A DNA stretch of 64,000 nucleotides from Euryodendron excelsum (Eukaryota; Streptophyta; Magnoliopsida; Ericales; Pentaphylacaceae). The notes beneath the pieces are model-generated. The model was not told the DNA's origin. It searched no databases and saw only the letters and a list, made by a program, of their open reading frames with translations. Below, one piece after another: positions 45,301 to 56,867 of this stretch; the first letter of the stretch is position 1, and each line of letters starts with the position of its first letter. The position numbers were made by a program, and so were the translations under genes. The DNA lies in NCBI GenBank assembly GCA_033060915.1, contig CM065378.1:2729001-2793000 (forward strand), given 5' to 3'.

Positions 45301-48300
45301 TTATTTTCTTCAAACAGTAGTTTAAGCGTGTCATGAATTCCTACATCATTCATAAAGTATTGTTTTGACAAAAGTTAGGTTTCTTATGGCAATGGGCCAC
45401 CCTACACATTGCCTTGACAAAAGGTGGGGCTACTATGACAATAGGCTACTCTATGTATCTATGCGTAAATATATATATATAAAACATGATATTTGTAATA
45501 ACTCACAAGCTCAGAGCAGTAATTAACAAGATTTAATGGTCGCTAGTTATATATTATGTATAAAATCAGTTATACTATGAGATTATATGAGATCACATCA
45601 TGACTTTTGATCTGAATAACTTATTTTATATAAAGTATAACACGGGGAATATTAAATACATGTATTATGTAGTTCAATTAAAAAAACAAGTAATTTTTTA
45701 TTAAATTTTAGATTTTTTGAAAAATAAAAAAATTATTTATATATTTGTATACGTGCATTATGCGTAAATAATGAGAACATTTATTAGCGTACTATGTAGT
45801 GGAAGAAAAAAGAAAAATAAAAACAAAGAAAAGAAAGAGGAAAAAAAACATTATGGATAAAATTGTCCATTTACCCATGGAAGTTATATGGGCACTCGCC
45901 ATTTACCAGAAAAGACAATACGCTAATTTATTTAGAGATTTCAAAATTGACTTTTTACCAAATGAATAATTAAATAAAATAAGTTGGGGGTAGGGAACAG
46001 GGAGTACAGAGTGGTAGGGATTGGTATTCGGGAGGCAAGAGAGCCTTTATGATGATTTTGGCAGAGACACAGAGGGAATGATGGAAATTCCTGCAGAAGG
46101 GAATGATACAATGGAGAAGAGCCAACCCTTTGTCCCTCCTCCTAATAAGTCCAAACCCGCCATTTAATAGCTGCACGGAATTATTATTTCTATCTATATA
46201 ATATAAACAATAAGAGGAAAAGATAGAGTGAGGGTGTTCCGAGGCTCATTATCAATTGTTCACCATCAATAGGTCCAAGGAAAAGTCTAGCATGGAGATG
46301 CTCGGTTATGGGTTAATATTTGATACATTAATTTAGACTCATCAACTGATTATAAACCCATGTTAATGTGTACAGCACATGTTCTCCAATTCTAAACTTT
46401 CAGCGAGATCTTTACAAGTTTAATTGGTTCAGTTTATTTTTATTACTAAGTATATTACATATTATGTAATACTTATTACTTCTGCCTGTACCCGCAACGT
46501 AAATTCAGGTAAAAAATTAAATTAAATATTGGGTTTCTGGTACCACACTAACGAACTTTTTAATTTACGGGCATTTTAAAGAAATGATTTTGGTTTAATG
46601 TTCTTCCTATTTGGTAGGGCTCATTTCCTTTTTGCTCTTTTTTTAAGTAAAAAAGTTGCAGGGAGGGATGAGCCCAAAGGCACTTTTTTTTTTTTTTTTT
46701 TTTCCTTTTGTTAATCTAAAATTTGAGTTAATTTGCGTACATCTTGATTAATTTCGAGACCTGTACCCTTTCACATCTTACAAATAGAGTAATTATTGAA
46801 CCAAAAATTCTAAAAGTAATCCTAAAAAATTAATATTAATTAGAAGATTTTCAATATGAAATTTTAGAAAGAGCAAAGGCATTTTCAAACGGTCTTTGTT
46901 TTGGCAATTTCATATGGTTTTTGTTAATAAATAAATGACATATGAAACATGATATATGGAGAGAAAAAAATAACAGAAAACGTTAGAGAAGGGCTCATGA
47001 AGGTGCAAGAAAGGGGTGATTGTAGAGTAGCGTGTCTCCTAGGGAAAGTGTAGTGCCGTCGAGGCCGCCGGTATATTTTTGGCGTGTGCAGGAAAATTCT
47101 CGAGAAGTGTGCTGGTGCAGGGGGATTACAATAGAGATCTGAAATCTACTAATCGCGATCACCGAAAACAAATCCACATTGATCTCAATTAAATAAAAAA
47201 TAAGTTCTAAAATTAGTAAAGGCTACAAACTTATAAGGTGATAAATAATCTAGTTATAAATTTAACTCATAATCTAGTTAATGAATAATTTAATTTAAAC
47301 GAAGTTGGCCACTGGCTTTGTACGACGATGATGATGTAGAGAGAGAAAGCCAACTATTAGAGTTTTGAAAGAGTTGAGAGAAAGAGCAATTGTTTTTTAC
47401 CCAAAAAAATAAAAAAATAATTATTATTACTTTTTGGATTTTTTGTTTGGAAATAGTGATTTTTGTCACTAAATTATATTTTAATGCAAAAAATAAGAAT
47501 GTTAAATTTGAAGTCACTACTGTGTTTGTATGGTAGGATTGGAGAGGCCGAATGAAAGTCTCATTCTAAGATTGTATTGGGATTCTCCAGTACATGGGAA
47601 TGTTGTTACTGGTTACGTTCTCAAAGCAGAATGAGGTTACCATATTAATGCTATGGTTTGATAAAAAGAAAAGAAAATTTTGAGAAAAAATAAGAGAAAA
47701 TAAATAGTTATTTATCTCATAAAATAAATATGTATAAATAAACTTTGTTTTTTTTTTTTATTCTTGACAAGTCTGAATCTAAACATGGCATAGGTGAGAA
47801 TCAAATTCTAATGCAGGGAAGCGTATAAGAAAGGTGATTAAAAAACTAGAGTTCGTTGATTCATATATAATATTAAAAATTAGGCTTTTCTTAATCTGTT
47901 GATTCATATAGAATACGAGAGAAAGGAATCAACTAGGTTCATTTACACATAATAACAAAGTTGGAAGAAAAAAGAGAACACTCATAATATTATTACTCAA
48001 ATCAAAGCTTTCTAGAGCAAAGGCCCTTACATTATATTTATAGGGCAAACACAAACTCTAAATCTAACTATTGAAATTAAAGCAAAAATAAAGAAAATAA
48101 AAAAATTATCAAAAATAATAAAATTAGAGTTAGGCTGAAATTTGTATACTAGAGACTTAAAGAAACATTATAAAATAAACGGCAACGAAAATAAAAATTT
48201 TTAAACAAAGTTATTGCTAAAACAAAAGTTTATAAAAAGCAAAATTGTAAATTATAAGACCTAATGACGAGATTTGACAAAAACTGATAGGATCCATAAT

Positions 48301-48750
48301 TTACTTAAACTATCAAGTTTCCTAAAATTTTGAACTTGTAATTCTTGATTTTCGTTATGCATCAAATTCCATCACCTGCCAATGAAAATCTCATTTCCTA
48401 GAGGAATGTGAGCTATTTAAGAGTTAAGAGGGTAAATGGTTCCATGATGCTTAAGATTTTCTCATTTTCATAAAAATGAATATCCTAATTCTTTCAAATA
48501 ATTGAATTGTATTGACACACGAATCTGACTACTAATAATGAGATTCCTGAATGGCATTTTGAATTCTCTCTTTCACTCCTGCTACCCAAAAAAGAACATA
48601 TAGGCTATACATGCAGCTCATTTGACAAAGTGGACCCATCTTTATGTTAGGAAAGCGTCGACTGTTCTGTACTGCTACCTATTAAATCGTGATATATATA
48701 TATATATATATAATATTGTATTTACATTAACAATTTAAATTCATTATTTA
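41441..48750. other. Gene-free, AT-rich intergenic region
   Basis: No gene is supported. Notable pieces are an AT microsatellite (41741-41764), a CT-rich tract (about 42299-42356) that follows TTTATAACGG and resembles a 5' leader, and AT-rich MITE-like debris at 42850-43290. Less AT-rich islands at 45985-46180 and 46990-47170 have no recognisable coding content. A stretch at 44440-45240 reads on the minus strand like decayed coding sequence (for instance SWTFYYKTDSQGNNWDYDG), but I could not assign a family. Confidence 0.4.
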
Positions 48751-48768
48751 TAGAGAAATTTTTAGTAA

Positions 48769-49130
48769 AATAAATAATACATGATAAAATCTTACAGATA
48801 CTTATAAATAATACATTCTCATGGCATATATCATATGTATCATTTGAGACAAAATATATACATTCTCATGGAATAAATAATACATGATAGAATCTTACAG
48901 AAATTATGACCCACCCTTTCTCACATACAGATGGAATCTACATGTACATGATATCATATATATATGATAAATAATATATGTGTATATATATATTATATAT
49001 ACATTCTCATGGAATAAATAATAGATGATAAAATCTTACAGATATTTATAAATAAATAATACATGATATTTATATTCCATTCTCAAGGAATATACCATTT
49101 GAGACAAAATATAAAATGCATTTTCACCAA
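48769..49130 (+). repeat. Cluster of short AT-rich direct repeats
   Basis: The phrase CATTCTCATGGAATAAATAA, followed by TAGATGATAAAATCTTACAG or close variants, occurs three times (from about 48769, 48860 and 49005), along with two copies of CATTTGAGACAAAATATA. Poly-TA runs separate them. It looks like a decayed tandem array. Confidence 0.65.
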
Positions 49131-49249
49131 TGATTTGGAATTACTTAAATGATTGAGCTTCAAAAGTGCAATTATAAGCCTTTTAACTTGTGCTTGTTAT
49201 CCTTAGTTTAGGATTGTAGATAGCTCTTTAGTTATATTATAGTACTAAT

Positions 49250-50121
49250 TAAGTCTATTTTGATTTCTATAGAAAATGGAACTGAAAATGATGCTGAAAG
49301 CATAGATCATTGTTGCAGTCGTTTGGACGCCGTTCGGACGTTAGTTGCAGCAAAGAGAGAAGCTCGTAGAAATTGACAATTGAAATCGCCTCTCGGATGC
49401 TGTTTGGACGATGATTAGAGATTCAGAGAGTTGTTTCAGACCTGCACAGGTTGTCCGAACGGTATGCTTGTCGTCCGGATGCCATTCGGACGACCAACAA
49501 ATGATTTCCTAGATTTCGGATCTTGCTATTTGGACGTTGAATATTGTACTGAATTGGTTGTTCAGATGATGACCCAACCCAGCTTCGAACTTTATTATTT
49601 CTTTTTTGGTTTAAGACTCTAGATTAGCATATAAATACTTGTAATTATCCCCAGAGGAGGAATGTTCATTTGTGGAGTAATTAGAAGGAGATTTTGAAGA
49701 TTTTGGAAAGCTTGTAAAGGTTTTCTTTCAGTCTTTATGAATTAATCAACAATTCTAATCTTGAATTCAAATATGTTTTTTATAGTGATATTTCACTAAA
49801 CCTCACATTGGGTTCAATTGTAATGGATGCTTGATGTAACCTCGGTGAATCATTAAGATTCTTTGGTTTTAAATATTTAAATTTTTTGTTAAATTGAAAG
49901 TTGTTGATTCTCTATAATCTTGATCTATTAAAAATAAGAGGTTTTTGACTATGTTCTTGAGTTATAATACACAAACTAGGGTTTGGGATTATAGTTACTT
50001 GAATCGATAGTATGAATCCTTGAAGTAAGATATTGTGAAATAAGGTTCGAGAATCAACGGCTTAGGATCTAAAGCTTCATCTTCCGAATCAAATGCTATG
50101 ACAAAGCAAATGGTTTGAGTT
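49250..50121 (+). mobile_element. Probable LTR fragment hosting the nested solo LTRs
   Basis: CGTTTGGACGCCGTTCGGACG and TCGTCCGGATGCC words and a GCATATAAATACTTG TATA-like box (about 49628) resemble the U3/R part of a plant LTR. Sequence resuming at 53202-53490 ends with GATCGATCTCAGACTTTATC and GAGTTATTATTACATC, which would fit the same element's other end. The termini were not identified, so this outer layer is tentative. Confidence 0.35.
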
Positions 50122-50892
50122 ATAAGTGTTGGGGATTGCGGAATTTCCTACGACTTGGCTATAGTGTATATGCATACTATCAAAAATTTTGATCTGATTA
50201 GCATAACCTAATTTACGTGATTAGAATCGTACCTTCGAGATCTCTCTGATTTGATCCCGAATAATAAGAATCAGCACTAAGCACGAAACAACCGCTCGAA
50301 CTCAACCTTTGAACTTCTGTTGTATTCCTAGTATGCATCTTGTACTACAGAGAGTGGACTCGCCGCTGCTAGGGTTTCTCTTCCTCACATTAACGTGTAT
50401 CTCTCAATTATGTGCAGAGTATAACCCTAGCAGCTCTTAGAGCGCGTATATATAGAGGCTACAACAGGGACCATAGGATTAGTATAACTAGGGCTTCTTA
50501 CGCAAATAAGGACTCCTAATCCAACCAGGATTAATCCTTATTTACGTAAATTATAATTTATACCACTAACGAATTATAATTACACTCCCTGTTATATTAG
50601 AAATTATATTTCGAGCTCCATATTATTAAATGCCTATTTATCTCCCCACGTTAAGATTACAGATATCCGTCTATTAAATTAAATTACTGACAATTAAATT
50701 TAATAGACTTATTTAATTCCTTGAGGCCTTCCACTTAACTTATTTGATATGTCGGATTCATAATCCACCTACAACGTTTGACATAATTAAAACTTATAAG
50801 CTTCCTCAAGGGGGTATCATCAATCCCTATACGGGGATATGGATTCCATCAATAATAAATATTCACCATACACGTAATATTATTATCCAACT

Positions 50893-52653
50893 TGTTGAGT
50901 CAATGCCTTGATTTTGATGATAACAAAACATGGTTAAATGATCTAATAATTCTACTTAGTGTGCAGATGAATTATCAATTAGATCTTGATTTGAAGCTTA
51001 TCATAATAAAGGATTTATGATGAAAAGCATGATGAAGTAATGTATTCTACAAAGGTGATATTATAAGAAGAAGAAATCTCAAGTTAATGAAAATCCTAGA
51101 TTGAAGATTGATAAGCATGAAAGAATAGCATATTCAACAATGGTGATTTTATAAGGGAATGAAGATGATGGATATCAAAGAAGAAGAATGAAAATGATCA
51201 AAGTCTTGATTTAAAAGATTGAAGACTTTGAGTACTTGAAGATATCTTGCAAGAATGGAAAAATGAGAGACCAACTCAAAAACATAAAAGCTTTCTTGAT
51301 AGATGTAAAGATGTCTTGAAGACATGGAAGGAATCACAAGATTTGGAAAGCTTTCTTGAGTTGTTGAAGTCCATGGAGAAGCCATGTTGATTGAAGAAAT
51401 GAAGATTCTAAGTCGTGAAAGCTCTCTTAAAGATATTGAAGAAGACTTGAATCAATGGATGAAGCTATGATAATGGAAGAAGCTCTACAAGTGATGAAAA
51501 TGAAGAAAACTCACCTTGAATGGATTGAAGATGTTCTTGGAGTCATCTAATCTTGAAGAAGTGTTTGCAAGCTTTAAAAAGCCCATTTAGATGATCCTTG
51601 AAGAGATTGGAAGCTTTGAAAAAGAATGAAGAAAAGTTGCAAAAATATGGGTTTTGATAAAAAGAGTCGACCCCTCAAGCAAGAAGAGTCGACTTATTTG
51701 AACAGAGCCTTGGAATTCTGCTGGAAGCTTAAAAGAGTCGACTCCTGGCCAAAAAGAGTCGACTCATTGCAACAGAGAACAAACAATTTTGCAGACTGCT
51801 GAAAAGAGTCGACTCCTGTGACAAAAGAGTCGACTCATTTGGACAGTGCCTTGAAAAATCTGCTGAAATGCAAAAAGAGTCGACTCATTGAGAAAAGAGT
51901 CGACTCCTAGACTCTAACGGCTAGTTTTCTGACAGACGGTATAGGCACAAACACAACCAAATCTTCTCCCATACTTCTCCAACGACTAGAATCGATCCAT
52001 ACCTATATATATGAGATATATACAGCTTCAAAGAAGGAGGGAAGAGCAATCATACCATTCATATCAAGTGCTTCAAAGCTGAAAATCACCTGCACCTAAC
52101 TGTTACATATTCTTGCTGAGTGTTTAAAGTTATCCATTGAGTTGTATTCATTTGTATACTCACTAGGAGAGTCACTCTTTGTATAATCTTCATTCATTCT
52201 TGTTTGGGTGGGTTTGTAACCTTCTAAGTTTAAGTGTTCTTGGGAAAAACACTTGTAAGTTTAAGAGAAGCTTGAACAAAATCTCATGGGTTTTGAAAAG
52301 CTTGGGAAGAAGCTTTTGTAAAGAGTGAGCTGGGCACTCGTGGCACAACCAGCGGCTGTGTAAGGTGTATTGCATAGTGGAATTCCTTCGAAAGGATCGA
52401 AGAAGAGAGGACGTAGGCAAGGTTGGCCGAACCTCTATAAATCTGGTGCATATTTCTTCTGCCTCTGTTTTGCTTACTTGCTTATTATGCATGCTTGCAA
52501 ATACTTGCTCTAATGTACACTTCATTTGCTTGATACATATACTTTGATTATTTGTTACTAAAATCCATAAACGATTTTTTAGTTGAAACTCTTGTTAAAA
52601 ATTCTATAAAACCCAATTCACCCCCCCTCTTGGGTTGCCTACTTGGGCCAACA
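50893..52653 (+). mobile_element. Nested solo LTR, SIRE/Maximus-like Ty1/copia
   Basis: Starts TGTTGAGTCAATGCCTTGAT, ends TTGGGCCAACA, and is flanked by a perfect 5-bp duplication CAACT (50888-50892 and 52654-52658). The opening (TTGATTTTGATGATAACAAA) and the closing CAATTCACCCCCCCTCTTGGG are typical of SIRE/Maximus copia LTRs as I know them. A TATATATATGAG promoter box lies near 52003. It sits inside the 50127-53196 LTR and is therefore the younger insertion. Confidence 0.85.
51660..51915 (+). repeat. Array of GAGTCGACTC palindromes in the LTR U3
   Basis: AAGAGTCGAC occurs eight times, mostly as the full palindrome GAGTCGACTC, in pairs about 22-28 bases apart that recur every 60-70 bases. 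Short unique words such as GGACAGTGCCTTG separate the pairs. The array lies about 90-350 bases upstream of the putative TATA box. Confidence 0.85.
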
Positions 52654-53201
52654 CAACTTACTGAGTTTATTGACCCCCAAAGAATCTCATTCTTCTGTGA
52701 ATCAAAACAATAAATACTACATGTACGTGTCTATATATTACATTAGGATTAAGAGTATAAGCACTCATAATAATCATGAGGTATTAATTGTTTTATATAA
52801 TCAGTATAAAAACAATTATCTCAACACGGTCCTGTTCAATACACACAAAGTGTACTAGTGCAATGAGTTGGAACTATACCGTTCCCCATAGTCAAGACAG
52901 ACCTATTAAAACTTTGTATTACTGTCCTACTGATAATGTGTCCATTTCTATCTAAGATTGTGAACGATAAACTTATATTCTATAAGAACTGATGATCTGA
53001 TCTTTCGTGTGTAAGTCGTACTCTACACACTAAATCATCTACTATATAGAATAAGAGACACACATGCATAATCATAAAATAAATAACGCAATGCAAATAT
53101 TTCTCACACAGATTCTCATTAAAATGGAATAACTAATTTATTAATAAATACTAAAGCTATTACACAAAGTATGTTTTTTAGTATAAATTCTCAACAATAA
53201 G

Positions 53202-53522
53202 AAGGAATATCAATGAAACACTGAGGACATTGACATCTGGATCAATTAACTTTAAGCTTTTTATTCATCAATCACAAGTCTAGTTTATATTTCTATTTAG
53301 TTGATACTTGTCTCTCAATTCGTCAACTTTTGGTTTACTTTCACTTCATTTTGGTAGGTTTATTAGTTTTCCTTCAGACGAATCATTATTTTTACCTACT
53401 AGGTTGATTCAATTCAAGTCCATGAGGATCGATCTCAGACTTTATCGAGTTATTATTACATCACAACCACACACTGGTAGATATCAATCGTAATACTTTG
53501 GAGTGATCATTAAGGAAGAAGG
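53202..53522. other. Right flank of the nested solo LTRs
   Basis: Continues the host sequence interrupted at 50126, because ATAAG is duplicated there. It includes a phrase GAGGATCGATCTCAGACTTT (about 53421) seen in plant retroelement leaders. No gene. Confidence 0.35.
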
Positions 53523-53810
53523 GAGAAATTATTCAGTAAATTCGGAACACCACGTCAGCATGATATTGTAGTTGGTACCCAACTAGTTACAAATAAACAT
53601 ATATTCCAATTTTAGGTTGATTAACTTAATTTTTAGGTTAATTGGCCTAATTTCTAGAATAACAGAAATAATAACTTTTCCAACATGTTCATATTTATTA
53701 CTTATATAGTTGAGTTGATAAAAAATAAATGATGTGTTTATTTGTAATTAGTTGGATATATTACATTATCATATTAACATGGTATTCCGAATCTACTGAA
53801 TAATTTCTCA
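53523..53810 (+). mobile_element. MITE family A, copy 2
   Basis: GAGAAATTATTCAGTAAATT on the left is mirrored by AATCTACTGAATAATTTCTC on the right. Inside are GGAACACCACGTCAGCATGA and its inverse AT-rich counterpart. The central AATTTTTAGGTTAATTG block is shared with the copy at 40062-40342. Target duplications are not clear. Confidence 0.75.
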
Positions 53811-56666
53811 AAAGGGGGAGAATGATTAATTCTACTTGTATCATAAACATTTGATTTCTACTTATAAAGAGAAACGATCATGAATTGAAATCCAGCGGAA
53901 AACTTATTGGGTCACCTAGAAATATTCTTGATAAAAGGGTTTCATAAATTAAAGGAAAAAAAAAGATAGAAAGATCTATGGAAAAGCACCTTAAACTTTG
54001 CTGCAGGCATTCCCAAACATAAGTAGAAAGTTTCTTACAGTATGAACTCTTGAAAGCTTTCCAAGATGCTTTTTACTAAAAAAATTCTCAAAATTTTACT
54101 AAGGTTCCGCTTGAAACCTGAATTTTCGGTAGAAATGTGAATGAAAAGTAAATAAAATATTTTCTTTTCATTTGTTTTTTTTACCAAAAATTCTAGTTTT
54201 CAACGAAAGCATTCTCAAAAACTTCGAAAAAAAGTTGAATTTTGTGTTAGGAGAGTGTGTTTCTAAGACTGTATTTAGACTGAAAACTGCGACTATGATT
54301 CCAACTCTTATGTTCAGCATCCTTAATTTGGTGAACAGCATGTGAAGTTTGACGTTCACTACAAAGGAATAATAGTCAAAGATTTCATCTGTTAATATCA
54401 TTATATATTTATAACATGACTCAAGGTCACCTAACACGTAACCCTAAACCCTAATATTAATTAACAATCATCAAAGCATTGAAAAAACCAGGGCATAAAC
54501 TACATTTTCCTCATATGCTTTTAGCCTGTATTTTTCCTGGCTGTACTAGCCTAAAAGACATAGTCATATACAATTGTGTAAATTGAGACAGCTACTTTGG
54601 TCAACATCTAATCACATGTTTGGACCAAATTGCAACTCTATATTGAAATCAAGTCGATACATATATATATATATATATATTTCTTGTTCCTTACCACGTA
54701 CCCCTTCCCTCTCTTTCTCTATTAGTTTTTCAGAGCTATTGATGTAACAATGAGGAGCTAAAGGAGCATTCATATATGATCTATGCTCTTGAATAATTGA
54801 GAAGATTGAAAGACAATAGGAATGCATGCAAGGAATGAAGACATGAGTAGGTAAAATATTTGGAAAATTATTGTCTTCTTCATTTGCATGATCTAAGGAA
54901 TGAACAGTGATTGAAGAAAATGTATGGGTCCCACAGTTCCTGGACTCTTTATCTTCCCCGAGGCATTGAATTAGGTAGGATGTGTTTGAATATATGTATA
55001 TACATACAAAATTGTGTTACTTTATTTTAATGATTGATGAACTTTAGGTTATGCACATGGCCTGGCAAAGGTGCTTTGGAGTTTCGCCAACCACGACATT
55101 TCATGCATGTAATGTTTTCATATATCTTGCACCCAGATGATTTCTCTCTCTCTCTCTCTCTGAGAGCATATTCCCAATAAAAATGTGTTTGTATATATAA
55201 CATGAACTTAGTTTTTGCCAAAAACATCTTTGTCGTCTCTCATTTTATAAATTCTTCACAAGTTTTTATAATAATGACTCTCGAACTCATGCTCTTTTGG
55301 GTAATTTTTCTGTTAACGCCATATCGCTAACACCATTTTATGCGTCTAACTAACGTGTGCCTAGATACAATGTGAATTCAACTTTTAACTCTCTTTCAAG
55401 TCCTCCCTTTCCTCATGACCCTCCTAAATTCAAACCAGAGCGAGGTTCAGTCTGTCATTTGGTACAACTATAAAGAAACCTTACTAGTAAACTTAGCTGC
55501 CGTCTTCAACTCTCTTTCTCTTGATCTCCTTACTAGAATCATGGACCTTTTTTATTCCACTTTGACATATTAATAATTCGACAAGAAAAAGGTTCGAAAC
55601 GTGTCCAAGAAAAAAGTAAACTAAAGAATTAGGAAATAGATAATCAATGGAAGGGAGGAGAGGGGAGGAAAGGTGAAGGAAAATATTAGTTAGAAGGGGA
55701 AGGGAAGGAAGGCGAAGTGAAGGGAAGAGAAATACTCATATGTTTTGATAACCAACGGGAAAAAGAAAGAGATATTTTCTTCCTTTTGTTTGATTTGACA
55801 AAATTTAGTAAAGGGAAGAGAATGATATAATACAATAACAACAAACACTTCATGATTTTTTCTCTATTTTCTCTTAATTTTGAAGGAGCATAAAAATACT
55901 TAAAAACTAATCCTTCTCGCTCCTCCACCTACTTCTCCCTTTCTTCTTAAAAATTACCCAAACGAAGAGTACGGATGATTTCTAATTTGGTTAGAAAGTA
56001 AAATTTAGGTGAGAAAGTTTGACCTTTTCTTGTTGTATGCCTACCCAAGAAAAGGATAATATCAATGACGTAAATTTCGAAATAACAAGCTTAAAGAAAA
56101 TTCTTCCATTTTAATGGAAGGATTCCATTGAAACCCATGAACCGCTGATTTAATAAAACAATTGCTTATTTTTATTATTGATTTTTATTTTTCGCTTTTG
56201 GCAGTATAAAATGAAGATCTACGATGTTCCAGAAAGGGTTGAAGTGTAAGTTTAATTTAATAAGCAATCACAAATACATGGCCTAGTAGTATCTTGGGGC
56301 TATTATAAAACAAATATCATGATTCACAACTAACTTATTGGAAAAAATTGAGGAGATGCACAATTATCCTATTATATAAAGAGAGAATTGTATTTTAGTT
56401 AAAATTTTTTGAAGGAGTGTCAATGACTCAATATATGACAATATTTGATAATTTACAACTTTTTATTGCAAATTGCATTCAGAAACTGTCAGACAAATAT
56501 TAAGATTTAACTTCTTTTTAATTCTGAATTATCTAATACTTACAAACCTATGTTCCGCACTACATGGATTACTGACTGTAAAAAGTAGTGGAAGATAATT
56601 TTTAATAACAAAACTTCATAGAGTAACGTCCACACGCATAATGTAGTGACCCTCTAATTATTTATA
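53811..56666. other. Gene-free intergenic region
   Basis: AT microsatellite at 54661-54680, a CT run at 55142-55161, and GA-rich/CT-rich arms at 55645-55970 that resemble a decayed MITE. No coding content recognised. Confidence 0.4.
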
Positions 56667-56867
56667 ATCTGTTTGGAACTTGGGGAAGGTACGAAAAGAG
56701 AAGGGAAATGAAAGGAAAGGAAAAATAAAGAAAAAATATTTTTTCTTTCCTATTTAATTTTGTAGAGAAAATGAAAGGAAAGAAAAGAGAGAAAAAGAGA
56801 GAATGATTTAAAAAAAAATTTTCTCTATTTTTTCCCTTCTCTCCCCTCCTGCAAGTTTCAAATAGGT
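56667..56867. mobile_element. MITE family B, copy 2
   Basis: Begins ATCTGTTTGGAACTTGGGG and ends CAAGTTTCAAATAGGT, the inverted partner with a few changes. GA-rich sequence on the left and CT-rich sequence on the right repeat the plan of the copy at 7485-7659 beside the THUMP gene. Confidence 0.65.

Larger units (their letters stand above)
50127..53196 (+). mobile_element. Solo LTR, outer layer, with a solo LTR nested inside
   Basis: Starts TGTTGGGGATTGCGG and ends TAAATTCTCAACA; the TGTTG/CAACA termini are inverted repeats. A perfect 5-bp duplication ATAAG flanks it (50122-50126 and 53197-53201). Subtracting the nested element and its duplicated site leaves about 1304 bases. A TATATATAG box lies near 50447. 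No internal retroelement sequence adjoins, so this is an LTR left by LTR-LTR recombination. Confidence 0.85.

Noticed and set aside
45970..46176. 68-codon minus-strand ORF in a less AT-rich island
   Set aside because: Neither strand gives a recognisable protein or organelle-derived sequence.
54434..54454. Telomere-like AACCCTAAACCCTAA
   Set aside because: Only two units; a telo-box or chance rather than an interstitial telomere array.
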